From: Prevotella sp.
GTDB lineage: Bacteria > Bacteroidota > Bacteroidia > Bacteroidales > Bacteroidaceae
Assembly (NCBI GenBank): GCA_029054825.1
Contig: JAIDEM010000042.1
Location: 1 to 44,277 of the forward strand
DNA length: 44,277 nucleotides
Direction: 5' to 3'
Shown: one piece after another, positions 1-7,257 of the stretch
Numbering within the stretch: the stretch's first letter is position 1
How the letters are laid out: every line of letters starts with the position of its first letter
The notes under the pieces: generated by a model
Told to the model about the DNA's origin: nothing
Database searches by the model: none
The model's input: the letters and a program-made list of their open reading frames with translations, nothing else
Made by a program: the position numbers and the translations under genes

Positions 1-143
1 ATCCGCCCCTTACGCTTCCTGCTCCTCTTTCCGTCTGCGGACGGAAGCTCCATCACGGATTTTTTTTGATTTCCCCCGTCAAATTTCTTGCAAAAATCGT
101 CGATAATACAGAAAAATTCCGTAATTTTGTTGTTGGTAATCAT
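1..143 (-). CDS. IS982-family transposase, N-terminal part (runs off the left edge)
   Basis: Reading the minus strand from the ATG at 143-141 gives 47 open codons up to the window edge. The protein begins MITNNKITEFFCIIDDFCKKF and continues into a very basic stretch (KRSRKRKG at residues 39-46). This opening is, from memory, the usual N-terminus of IS982-family transposases, which are DDE enzymes of about 300 aa; the DDE core would lie outside the window. Sixty-nine bases of this segment (61-129) recur at 43936-44002 inside a second, broken copy, which supports a mobile-element origin. The 126 bases between this start and the next gene should contain the end of the element, but I cannot fix the inverted repeat with only one end visible. 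Confidence 0.75.
   Translation of the reverse strand, partial: MITNNKITEFFCIIDDFCKKFDGGNQKKSVMELPSADGKRSRKRKGR
61..129 (-). repeat. IS982 5'-end repeat, copy 1
   Basis: Sixty-nine bases almost identical to 43936-44002. Copy 2 lacks two bases in the T/C run near 71-76 and has a few substitutions. In both copies the minus strand encodes the start of an IS982-type transposase. Confidence 0.85.
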
Positions 144-269
144 CGTATTTTTATTTTGTGCAACTTGTAAGTATTTGTGTTTCAATTACAAATATGCAAA
201 ATTTCTACGAGATTGCAACTTTTACAGGTACTTTCTTATCCCGAATTCACGTAATTATAAGAGAACAAT

Positions 270-737
270 ATGATTAAGAAACCATTATTGAAAGATGCTG
301 CTATTATAAAAAAGGCAGTCATCCCGGAAAGTATGTTGAAGTTCTTATCTCCTGCGGTGATTGCTCATCTTGAAAAGGAAGGAGCGAAGGAAAACGGAAC
401 ATACAATATGGCCGTAGGTGAATGGTTCATAATTGAACGATATTGGCCCGGTGACTATCATAAGTTTGCGACAGATGGTTCACGATCTGAGCTTTCTGTA
501 TTCAGAATGGCTGGAGGGTGCAATCATCTTCATACATTCGACCATCCCGGAGCTGAGAAAAGTGAAGTTTACGATTCTCTGTCTGATAAGGATATTCTAT
601 ATCTACCTGATGAGTTTGACGATGCTGCTGAAATAATAGAGCAGAAATATATTGGTAAGAAACTCCGTGTTGTCGCTCGAAGCGCAGAAGGAATGGACCA
701 GTATGGACATCGCTATTATCTTTTCGCAGTAGAATGA
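270..737 (+). CDS. hypothetical protein, 155 aa, upstream of a RES-domain gene
   Basis: I do not recognise this family. The protein is soluble: no signal peptide and no membrane segment. It has a short alpha-type start (residues 1-40, rich in Lys, Ala and Ile), then a part rich in aromatic residues and likely beta (EWFIIERYW at 51-59, FRMAGGCNHLHTF at 78-90), and an acidic stretch at 105-125. The gene ends 69 bases before the RES-domain gene on the same strand, so the two may be cotranscribed. It does not look like the Xre/MbcA-type antitoxin that usually precedes RES toxins, although the size fits. The start at 270 was chosen because no other in-frame ATG gives a sensible N-terminus. Both genes are more AT-rich than the rest of the window and sit beside an insertion sequence, which suggests transfer. 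Confidence 0.6.
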   Translation: MIKKPLLKDAAIIKKAVIPESMLKFLSPAVIAHLEKEGAKENGTYNMAVGEWFIIERYWPGDYHKFATDGSRSELSVFRMAGGCNHLHTFDHPGAEKSEVYDSLSDKDILYLPDEFDDAAEIIEQKYIGKKLRVVARSAEGMDQYGHRYYLFAVE

Positions 738-806
738 TTCTGTCTTATGCACATTATATGAACAAACAATCATTATAACCAAAACTGAAAACTACTCATT
801 ATTACG

Positions 807-1874
807 ATGATATCCAATCCTGAAAATTTCTTAGATATGGTGCGTACCACCATTTTCAAGCGTAGCCAGATTTTTCAAAAACAATACTCTAATGATTTCA
901 AGAAAGTTCTTAGTGGCTGTAGGCTTGACTATTTTACGTTCTTAACAAGTCATGGTATTGATTCCAGCACCAGTGAGTATGTAGCAATCAAGAAAGTATG
1001 GGACAAAATCTTCAACATCCTTACTTCAAGCCTTTCCGGTAAGAGGTCAACGGCCTACACACAGCTTAAGAATCTTCTTAATGGGCTGTTTTCTGAAGAT
1101 ATAGTATATGTTCATAATAAAGAATCTGCACTTTATAGGATGAGAGTGTGTTCGCTGCGAAAAAATATTCCAAGACAGGAGATTTTCCACATACCCTTCA
1201 ATTTAATACGCAATATCAAAACACAACGATACAGTACTCCAGGCTACCCATGCTTATATCTTGCAAAAAGTCTATATGGTAGTTGGGAAGAGATGCATCG
1301 TCCACCAATAGAATCGGCGCTTGTATCTCTTTTTTCTCCTACAAAGGATTTTCGTGTTCTGGATTTAAGAATACCTACAATAGAACGATTTAAGGAATTA
1401 GAGACACTATATCTCAAATTTCTGCCAATAATAATAGCTTGTACTATACCTGTAAGAAATATGGATGATATATTTAAGCCAGAATATATTATTCCACAAT
1501 TTGTCCTTGAGTGGTGTATAGAGAAGGGGTCATCACACCAATTGTTAGGAATAATCTATACATCATCCTTCTTCAATCGAGAGTTTTTTGACCTTGATTA
1601 TGAGTGGGAGAATATAGCACTCCCAGTTCAAAAAATGAAATCTGATACAAACTATTGCCCTGTCCTGGCTTCTATGTTCCAAGTTTCCAAACCTACCTGT
1701 TATGAGTACGAGGTTATGTTGGGAAACTTACGATTGCATAGTTTTAATGATGAGGATAATTGTCAATATTTCGATGGAGACAAGGATAAAACAGCCTATT
1801 ATATGTCCTCTTTTAGCCTAATGGAAGGGGTGTTGATGGGAAAAGAGAGCGATCTGATATATCGAGATTTGTAA
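807..1874 (+). CDS. RES-domain protein (possible NAD+-degrading toxin-like enzyme)
   Basis: A 355-aa soluble protein. Residues about 105-345 match my memory of RES domains: YRMR near 110-113 gives the conserved Arg, FHIPF at 127-131 is followed by QRYSTPGYPCLYLAKSLY at 140-157, and WEEM at 160-163 gives the conserved Glu. Characterised RES proteins (ParT, MbcT) act on NAD+ or ADP-ribose and are toxins paired with an Xre antitoxin. Here about 100 extra N-terminal residues precede the domain, and no Xre protein is adjacent; the only upstream neighbour is an unknown 155-aa protein. The link to NAD+ is from family knowledge, while toxicity and pairing are inference. AT-rich codon use and the nearby IS982 end suggest an accessory island. 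Confidence 0.7.
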   Translation: MISNPENFLDMVRTTIFKRSQIFQKQYSNDFKKVLSGCRLDYFTFLTSHGIDSSTSEYVAIKKVWDKIFNILTSSLSGKRSTAYTQLKNLLNGLFSEDIVYVHNKESALYRMRVCSLRKNIPRQEIFHIPFNLIRNIKTQRYSTPGYPCLYLAKSLYGSWEEMHRPPIESALVSLFSPTKDFRVLDLRIPTIERFKELETLYLKFLPIIIACTIPVRNMDDIFKPEYIIPQFVLEWCIEKGSSHQLLGIIYTSSFFNREFFDLDYEWENIALPVQKMKSDTNYCPVLASMFQVSKPTCYEYEVMLGNLRLHSFNDEDNCQYFDGDKDKTAYYMSSFSLMEGVLMGKESDLIYRDL

Positions 1875-2295
1875 TCGAATGTTTAGATTTTTGTCCGAAA
1901 GTCCAATGATTCTGTACTTAGAGAACCCGAACTAAAAGCCTCCAACATTAATTAAGATATAAAAAGTGTTAAGAGTATAAAAGAATTTCGGGCATATTTT
2001 GAACTGCACCCCAAAAGTTAGACATAAAACTTTTGGGGTGCAGTTCAGTTTACGGCGCAGCCTCTTTGTCATACCCGCCTTCACCGCCGGCATACAGCAC
2101 TGATATACAGACGCTTGCAGAACGTTATCGGCAACACGGCGGAGGTTTTTTATAAAAAATGTATAAAAAGCTGAAAAATCACACTCCTGATGCAAGGTTT
2201 CAGACATTTCATGATTTGATATGGCAGAACAGTTGAAAAGAATCAACAGAATAGTCGATAAAAACAACCGGATAATTCATAAAAGCAATAGAATC
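1875..2295. other. gene-free gap with an IS3-like palindrome
   Basis: The 420 bases between the RES gene and the NigD-like gene contain one clear structure, the palindrome at 2000-2047. Short open frames on either strand here have no recognisable protein features. The stretch 2221-2295 is open in frame with the downstream gene but is a poor protein start (many Asn, Arg and Ile), so I treat it as leader. Confidence 0.6.
2000..2047. repeat. 20-bp perfect inverted repeat resembling two abutted IS3-family ends
   Basis: Arms 2000-2019 and 2028-2047 are perfect reverse complements around an 8-base spacer. The arm reads CTGCACCCCAAAAGTTAGAC toward the centre, which resembles the ends of IS150-type IS3-family elements (from memory). 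Two outer ends meeting in this way could be a remnant after loss of the element. The structure would also form a very stable hairpin able to stop transcription from the RES gene, though no long T run follows it. Confidence 0.65.
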
Positions 2296-3033
2296 ATGAA
2301 AAAGGAAAAACTTCTGTTCCCGCTATTGGGACTCGGCACACTGATGATGGTGCTTACATCATGCAACAACGACAACGACACAATGGAGACACTCCGCCCC
2401 ACGGCTCTCGTGACGGTATGCCCGGAGACCGACGGTAGTTTCATAATGCAACTTGACAACACGACACAGCTCGTGCCCGTGAATATGAAACAATCTCCTT
2501 TTGAGGACAAGGAGGTGCGTGCACTGGTAAATTATACAGAGGCAGGAGGCGAGACTGCTGCCGCCAATATCCGCAACGTGCAGGTACACTGGATAGACAG
2601 TATCCGCACGAAACTGCCGGTGGCAAGTGCTGGAGACGACAACGACGCCCGATACGGCAACGACCCTGTAGAGATAGTGCGCGACTGGGTCACTGTAGCG
2701 GAAGACGGCTATCTCACACTGCGTGTGCGCACGCTGTGGGGTACATCCGGCAAGCCACACATACTCAATCTCCTGACCGGGACAGACCCGTCTGACCCTT
2801 ACAAGCTCGAACTGAGGCATGACGCGCAAGGGGATGTCAACGGATACTGGGGCGATGCGCTGATAGCCTTCAACCTAAACAAGCTCCCAAGGGAAAATTC
2901 CGACACGAAAAAGTTCACACTCAAATGGAAATCCTTCTCCGGGGAGAAGTCGCTGGAGTTTGACATACAGATGCGTCCCGTGAAGCCTGAGATTGACCCA
3001 AGAGGCATCAAGCACTCGAAAGCCGTAAGATAA
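2296..3033 (+). CDS. NigD-like lipoprotein
   Basis: A 245-aa lipoprotein. The start at 2296 is chosen because it gives a clean signal peptide (MKKEKLLFPLLGLGTLMM) with lipobox LTSC and Cys23; an upstream ATG at 2221 would add 25 unlikely residues. The acidic residues after the cysteine (NNDNDT) suggest export to the outer-membrane surface in Bacteroidota. The C-terminal part has the layout of NigD-like proteins: a beta-rich middle and a WVTVAEDGYLTLRV segment around residues 130-143. NigD was named from a Prevotella nigrescens bacteriocin operon and its role is unknown. No bacteriocin gene is visible next to it; the next genes are an ECF sigma factor and its partner, separated by a repeat element. 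Confidence 0.75.
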   Translation: MKKEKLLFPLLGLGTLMMVLTSCNNDNDTMETLRPTALVTVCPETDGSFIMQLDNTTQLVPVNMKQSPFEDKEVRALVNYTEAGGETAAANIRNVQVHWIDSIRTKLPVASAGDDNDARYGNDPVEIVRDWVTVAEDGYLTLRVRTLWGTSGKPHILNLLTGTDPSDPYKLELRHDAQGDVNGYWGDALIAFNLNKLPRENSDTKKFTLKWKSFSGEKSLEFDIQMRPVKPEIDPRGIKHSKAVR

Positions 3034-3166
3034 CCCCATGACGGGAAAGAACATCACTACCTGTACATAGACCAGGGAAACACTCTACTGTTACCGTCTT
3101 GCCGAAGACAATAAACAACGCTTGTCTACGTTAGACATAAAAACAGCAATCCCGCAAATGTGCTTT
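3034..3166. other. intergenic DNA after the NigD-like gene
   Basis: No gene is visible. It is followed by the inverted-repeat element at 3167-3361. The string GTTAGACATAAAAAC at 3130-3144 resembles the centre of the palindrome at 2000-2047 (AGTTAGACATAAAAC), perhaps another scrap of the same insertion sequence. Confidence 0.35.
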
Positions 3167-3361
3167 AGGTGGGTTCTATAAATCAGCTTTGTCTGATTTT
3201 TGGAGTTATTTTCGAGATTAAATTGTAAGTCGAAGAGGGAACGTAGCGGGCTACGTGGACGATGAGACTTGCGACTTGAGCCGAAAAGAATCCAAAAGAC
3301 GGCAAAACGTCAACCTACAATCATTAATCATTTTGAGGGAGGAAATTTATAGGACCCACCT
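3167..3361. repeat. 195-bp MITE-like element with 17-bp terminal inverted repeats
   Basis: The ends 3167-3183 (AGGTGGGTTCTATAAAT) and 3345-3361 (ATTTATAGGACCCACCT) are inverted copies with 16 of 17 positions matching. Inside lie a small hairpin with a T run (3180-3199), an imperfect stem with a GTAGCGGGCTAC core near 3243-3258, and matching outer bases (AAGTC/GACTT). There is no open reading frame. It directly abuts the leader of the sigma factor gene. Such short elements usually depend on a transposase elsewhere. I cannot see clear target-site duplications. Confidence 0.6.
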
Positions 3362-3369
3362 TTATGGCA

Positions 3370-3410
3370 GGAGAGAGACGGGTCACTGCCAAGAGACCCG
3401 TTCTCTCTCC
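3370..3410 (+). promoter_or_regulatory. strong hairpin in the leader of the ECF sigma gene
   Basis: Arms 3370-3383 (GGAGAGAGACGGGT) and 3396-3410 pair over 14 bp with one bulged T, leaving a 12-base loop. The structure lies between the 195-bp element and the preferred start codon at 3439, so it would be in the mRNA leader. No T run follows, so it is more likely a leader structure than a simple terminator. Confidence 0.5.
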
Positions 3411-3438
3411 TGAGCCAGAACGACAAACCGAAAGACTG

Positions 3439-3984
3439 ATGTCCATAGAAACAGGAAACGAACAGCAGCTCCTCGGCCTTGTAAAGCAAGGCGACCCTAC
3501 GGCAATGAAGACGGTGTACTCCACACATGTACGCTATCTCACAGCCGTATGCTCGCGTTACATCGTCAACGATGAGGATGTCAAGGATGTGCTGCAAGAG
3601 AGTTTCCTGAAGATTTTCTCGGGAATAGCATCGGTGGAATACCGTGGAAAAGGGTCGCTGAGGGGATGGATGACACGGGTGACGGTAAACGAAGCACTCA
3701 GATTCCTGCAACGGAACAACCGCATAAGGTTTGTAGACATCTCCATGTACGAGCATGACTTGCCTGAAAAGGAGCCTGACATCGACAGCATACCTTCATC
3801 TGTAATATTCCAGCTGATACGAGAGCTCCCTGACGGATACCGCACAATATTCAACCTTTATGTCATAGAGGGAAAGAGCCATAAGGAGATTGCATCGATG
3901 CTTGATATTAAAGAAAGTACCTCTGCCTCGCAACTCCATAGGGCAAAGGCACTGCTGGCCGCGAAAATCGCGGCAATACAATAA
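3439..3984 (+). CDS. ECF-type RNA polymerase sigma factor
   Basis: A 181-aa sigma-70 family protein. Region 2 covers about residues 10-80 (DEDVKDVLQESFLKIF is the helix that binds the -10 element and core polymerase), and region 4 covers about 120-175 (LPDGYRTIFNLYVIEGKSHKEIA, then a helix-turn-helix ending in STSASQLHRAKALL). The start at 3439 (MSIETGNEQQ) is preferred: the ATG at 3364 would add 25 residues without sigma character, encoded by a hairpin and by the edge of a repeat element. The next gene, 212 bases downstream on the same strand, encodes a membrane-anchored protein with a beta-barrel end, a common partner of such sigma factors in Bacteroidota. The pair is probably a cell-envelope sensing unit; the signal is unknown. 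Confidence 0.9.
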   Translation: MSIETGNEQQLLGLVKQGDPTAMKTVYSTHVRYLTAVCSRYIVNDEDVKDVLQESFLKIFSGIASVEYRGKGSLRGWMTRVTVNEALRFLQRNNRIRFVDISMYEHDLPEKEPDIDSIPSSVIFQLIRELPDGYRTIFNLYVIEGKSHKEIASMLDIKESTSASQLHRAKALLAAKIAAIQ

Positions 3985-4196
3985 TATGAGTAAGTAAAGA
4001 GAATTAAACGAATATATGTATAATGAGGCAAATTATTTGAATCTTGTATATACAAATCTTGTATTTTTGACTGTTCCCGCCTTGTCACTCAGTCACATAG
4101 CCCACTATGGCTCTTCGCACCAAGGTGAAAACATCTAAAAAAATAACCGCACTCTATATCATACATTAATTTTATTCACTTACTAAAAAAACTATC

Positions 4197-5477
4197 ATGA
4201 TGAACGAAGAGTGGCTACATAAGGTCCACGACCGCATGGCGGACTATGAGGCAGACGAGCCGGAAAACCTCTGGACTGCCATAGAAGAAAGGCAGAAGGA
4301 GCTGTCCGTGACTGGGCGCAAGGCAAGGCGTCCCGTCATGCTGATGTGGACGAAGAGGGGCATAGCGGCGGCAGCCATACTCGCAGCTGTGGTCTCCGCG
4401 GTCATTTACAGACCGAAGGAGCCTGGAGATATGCGTAGTATGCCGCCGCTGTCTGCCCTGACAAAGAAGCTGACCGTGACCTCTCGCGGGGAAAAGCTAC
4501 TGCTCGCGGAAAACACCGCGCCTGCTCCTGTTGCCGAAGACGGCAAGGACGGCATCATCATGAGAACGGAGACAAGCCTCGATGTCATGGAGAGCCGACA
4601 GCCGGCGCAGGAGGAAACAAATCCGGGCGGTGACGAAGGCATGCACGACGAGGGCAGTACAGTCTCCTCACAGGAAGAGACGAGGCTGAGGCTTCCCGAT
4701 AATCCTGCAAAGAGAAAGATACACTCCGACCGCGGCATGACGGCAACGGACAACGGACATACAGTATCACCACGTAGCAGAAAGTCAGGCACCGGCAACT
4801 TGTCCGTGGCGGTATTCACATCAGGAGGAACCGGTTCCATGCTCAACCGCCATTCAGCCACAGGCATATCCGTGAGCAGTATCGGTCCCGAGCATACATA
4901 CTGGAAAGACGCGCCTATGCTCGGAATACTGCTGTTCAATCAAGGCGAACAGATAGAAACGGACATCAAGCACCGGCTCCCTGTAAGGGCAGGCATATCG
5001 TTCACATACAAACTTAACGACAGGCTTGGCATAGAGAGTGGCATATCCTACACAAACCTGACATCAGACATACGCGAAGGCAGCGAAGATCATTATCTCA
5101 CAGCAAGGCAAAGGCTGCATTATATAGGCATCCCGCTGAATATGAAATACCGTATCCTCTCATGGAAAAGGCTTAGCCTGTATGCTTCCACTGGAGTACT
5201 TGCAGAGAAATGCGTGGCGGCAAGCCTTGACCGAGAGGTCGTGCTTGACAGGCAGGCGACTGGTTCCGAGACGGAAAAACTCCACGAGAAACCCATGCAA
5301 TGGTCTGCCAACGCTTCCCTCGGACTGCAATGCGACATCATCGAACCGGTAGGACTGTTCGTCGAACCTGGCATAAGTTATTACTTCAAGGACGGCACGA
5401 CACTGCAGACCATCTATAAGGATAAACCGCTGAATATGAATCTTAACCTTGGCATACGTCTCACATTCGGGAAATGA
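4197..5477 (+). CDS. membrane-anchored protein with C-terminal outer-membrane beta-barrel domain (putative anti-sigma partner)
   Basis: A 426-aa protein. Residues 1-45 are cytoplasm-type with the motif EEWLHKVHDRMADYE, typical of Bacteroidota proteins encoded beside ECF sigma factors. One hydrophobic segment at about 53-68 (GIAAAAILAAVVSAVIY) should cross the inner membrane. A long polar, low-complexity linker follows (about 80-230), then a beta-rich domain (about 250-426) with alternating strands such as LGIESGISYTNL and LNMNLNLGIRLTFGK, as in outer-membrane beta-barrel domains. If the topology is right, one chain would link the cytoplasm, the periplasm and the outer membrane. Two ATGs overlap at 4197 and 4200; either could be used. 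The role as anti-sigma factor is inferred from its neighbour and architecture. Confidence 0.75.
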   Translation: MMNEEWLHKVHDRMADYEADEPENLWTAIEERQKELSVTGRKARRPVMLMWTKRGIAAAAILAAVVSAVIYRPKEPGDMRSMPPLSALTKKLTVTSRGEKLLLAENTAPAPVAEDGKDGIIMRTETSLDVMESRQPAQEETNPGGDEGMHDEGSTVSSQEETRLRLPDNPAKRKIHSDRGMTATDNGHTVSPRSRKSGTGNLSVAVFTSGGTGSMLNRHSATGISVSSIGPEHTYWKDAPMLGILLFNQGEQIETDIKHRLPVRAGISFTYKLNDRLGIESGISYTNLTSDIREGSEDHYLTARQRLHYIGIPLNMKYRILSWKRLSLYASTGVLAEKCVAASLDREVVLDRQATGSETEKLHEKPMQWSANASLGLQCDIIEPVGLFVEPGISYYFKDGTTLQTIYKDKPLNMNLNLGIRLTFGK

Positions 5478-5483
5478 CCGTGG

Positions 5484-5595
5484 GGTGGTTTGGTCGTTTA
5501 GTCGTTTGGTGGTTTAGTGGTTTGGTTATGTAGTTATTAGATTATCTATTTAGGCTATTCCGGCTATCAACCAACCGTATAACCGCATAAACCGT
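5484..5595 (+). repeat. composite intergenic repeat, copy A
   Basis: It has a GTTTAGT/GGTTTGGT-rich left arm, a core TAGTTATTAGATTATCTATT, a GGCTATTCCGGCTATCAACC segment and a right arm of ACCGTATA/ACCGCATA units. The same order of parts recurs at 21800-21941 and, inverted, at 17709-17820. It starts just after the stop codon of the preceding gene. Confidence 0.75.
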
Positions 5596-5615
5596 GCAAA
5601 ATCCCTACGGTTTTC

Positions 5616-5646
5616 TTGCATAGTTCGCGGAAAGTGCGTACCTTTG
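5616..5646 (+). promoter_or_regulatory. Bacteroidetes-type promoter, cassette copy 1
   Basis: TTG at 5616-5618, 20 bases, then TACCTTTG at 5639-5646, which matches the TTG/TAnnTTTG consensus. The surrounding 50 bases (5597-5646) are nearly identical to 6959-7008. It should drive the gene starting at 5693. Confidence 0.8.
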
Positions 5647-5692
5647 GGACACAATTAACCGCACCATTCTAATACATAAACAATAAAGGAAC

Positions 5693-6910
5693 ATGTCAAG
5701 AAAAATACAGAACATTGCAGAAGACAACTCTTTGCTCATGAGCCAAGAGCATTTCCGCAATCCTTTCTCATTACGTGTGGAGAGATTCTGGCAATGGTTC
5801 AGGGAACACTCCGACACCATCGAGAACAGTATTCAACAGAAACGCAACGATTCTGAAGGGATTAACGCATTGATGAATGACGGCCTTTCCATCATAGGCG
5901 AGGATATATACTACAATATCGGAGGACACAACGAACTGACCTTCTGCATAGAAGAGCATACAGAATGTCATCACCTCTATCCCTATCTCGTAGCATCTAT
6001 GCCCGAAGACCTTGGCAAGAAATGGACAGTCTTCCCATGCAAGCAACCTGACGACACCGCCGGCTTTGTGCTCAACATGTACGGTAAGGGCATCGACATG
6101 TCAGAACTGAAGGTCTCTCCTACATACGACAATGAGGGGAATCGCTTTGACCTGCAATACTTTCACCCTGTATTTGCTGAACTCAATGAGCAGGAATGCC
6201 TCAGCGCATTATACCTCATCATCGAGCTCACTATAGGCGAAGGTGCTTCATACAACTACATCAACCAAGTATATAAGGCCGACAATGACAAGGATATGAT
6301 TCCTGTCAGCAAACTGGCAGAGACTATGAAGACCATAATCGAGGCGAACGGCAAGAAATATTCGACGAAGCCGGAATCATCGTACTTCTCGTACTCATGT
6401 CAGCCTGACGAGGAGGAAAAGCGGCTGCGGCTCGACATCGTCTGCGGAACATCCAGATACATGGCTCTAAACCATGAATATGCTGAAGGAGGACATTATA
6501 TATATGACAGTCTCGTCGCCAAAGGCACTGCGCCCATTATGCTTATCATGATACAGCCAGAAGGGATGACCGTGGAAGAATTCCTTGATATGCGGTATCA
6601 GGTAGAAGACCATCTGATAGAGCTGTTCCGCAATTCGACAATCAAAGGCCTGTTTCTCGGAGGAGCTTACGGTGCTACAGGCACTGCCTACATCGACCTG
6701 TTATTGTATGACGGCAGACAGTTTATCGACTATATCAGTAAGGATGACATGCTCTGCAGGATTCTGTCACAGGAGACAGACGGTTCTTGTCCCGTCCAGC
6801 TGATGCTAAAGGAGTTCACACAGGACAGCCGTGTGTATCGCCTGAAAAACAATAATGGAAAGAAATGGTGGAACCGTCTTTTCAGACCTTTCACCCACAA
6901 AGAGCAATAG
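5693..6910 (+). CDS. uncharacterised protein, 405 aa, FWxWF N-terminal motif
   Basis: No clear function. The protein is soluble, with no signal peptide and no membrane helix. The pattern RFWQWFREHSD at residues 31-41, followed by a beta-rich domain (YYNIGGHNELTFCIE, about 82-96; KKWTVFPCKQP, about 115-125), recalls a group of conserved hypothetical proteins that begin with FWxWF, but I cannot name it with certainty. A second part (about 215-350) may be a similar fold, with LRLDIVCGTSRYMALNHEYAE. It ends with a basic tail (NGKKWWNRLFRPFTHKEQ). The gene stands alone, with its own strong promoter at 5616-5646 and a copy of the same promoter just after it serving the B12 operon. Confidence 0.65.
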   Translation: MSRKIQNIAEDNSLLMSQEHFRNPFSLRVERFWQWFREHSDTIENSIQQKRNDSEGINALMNDGLSIIGEDIYYNIGGHNELTFCIEEHTECHHLYPYLVASMPEDLGKKWTVFPCKQPDDTAGFVLNMYGKGIDMSELKVSPTYDNEGNRFDLQYFHPVFAELNEQECLSALYLIIELTIGEGASYNYINQVYKADNDKDMIPVSKLAETMKTIIEANGKKYSTKPESSYFSYSCQPDEEEKRLRLDIVCGTSRYMALNHEYAEGGHYIYDSLVAKGTAPIMLIMIQPEGMTVEEFLDMRYQVEDHLIELFRNSTIKGLFLGGAYGATGTAYIDLLLYDGRQFIDYISKDDMLCRILSQETDGSCPVQLMLKEFTQDSRVYRLKNNNGKKWWNRLFRPFTHKEQ

Positions 6911-6977
6911 CTGTCATCCTATGACTGTATACAAGAGGACCTGACTGGACAAATGGCACAAAATCCCTACAGTTTTC

Positions 6978-7008
6978 TTGCATAGTTCGTGGAAAGTGTG
7001 TACCTTTG
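6978..7008 (+). promoter_or_regulatory. promoter of the B12 riboswitch operon, cassette copy 2
   Basis: TTG at 6978-6980, 20 bases, TACCTTTG at 7001-7008. Transcription should begin a few bases later, right at the 5' edge of the cobalamin riboswitch. About 47 of 50 bases match the cassette at 5597-5646, and the differences I see are transitions. Confidence 0.85.
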
Positions 7009-7011
7009 TGG

Positions 7012-7170
7012 CAGATTCGGTAAGGGAATCCGGTGAAAGTCCTGAACAGTCCCGCTGCTGTAATCTCCATTATTCCGTTTTCAGTATATCCACTGATATC
7101 CTCCATATACGGATATCGGGAAGGAGAATGCGGAGGAGAAAGTCAGAAGACCTGCCGGATTACCTACAGC
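7012..7170 (+). promoter_or_regulatory. cobalamin (B12) riboswitch
   Basis: The core is recognisable: AAGGGAATCCGGTGAAAGTC near 7022-7041, then the B12-box region CCCGCTGCTGTAA near 7050-7062, a long variable stem, and AGTCAGAAGACCTGCC at about 7142-7157. Cobalamin riboswitches bind adenosyl- or aquocobalamin and shut down expression of B12 uptake genes. It lies between its promoter and btuB. The 88 bases between the aptamer and the btuB start would hold the expression platform; a CCGTGG/CCATGAC-rich stem there may hide the ribosome entry site, but I cannot fold it reliably. Confidence 0.93.
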
Positions 7171-7257
7171 CGTGGTACGCTCGTGGGATAGCGGCCATGA
7201 CAAACAATCATGTTTTCGTTAAGCCAAAAGGCAGGATAAGCCTGCACCCAAGAGACG

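Noticed and set aside
88..273. Open frame of 61 codons on the plus strand
   Set aside because: It lies opposite the IS982 transposase start and its leader and has no protein features.
1932..2267. Minus-strand open frame of 111 codons
   Set aside because: It runs through the IS3-like palindrome and the NigD leader; cysteine-rich, random-like composition.
3364..3438. Upstream ATG for the sigma factor
   Set aside because: The added residues are encoded by a hairpin next to a repeat element and do not resemble sigma factors.
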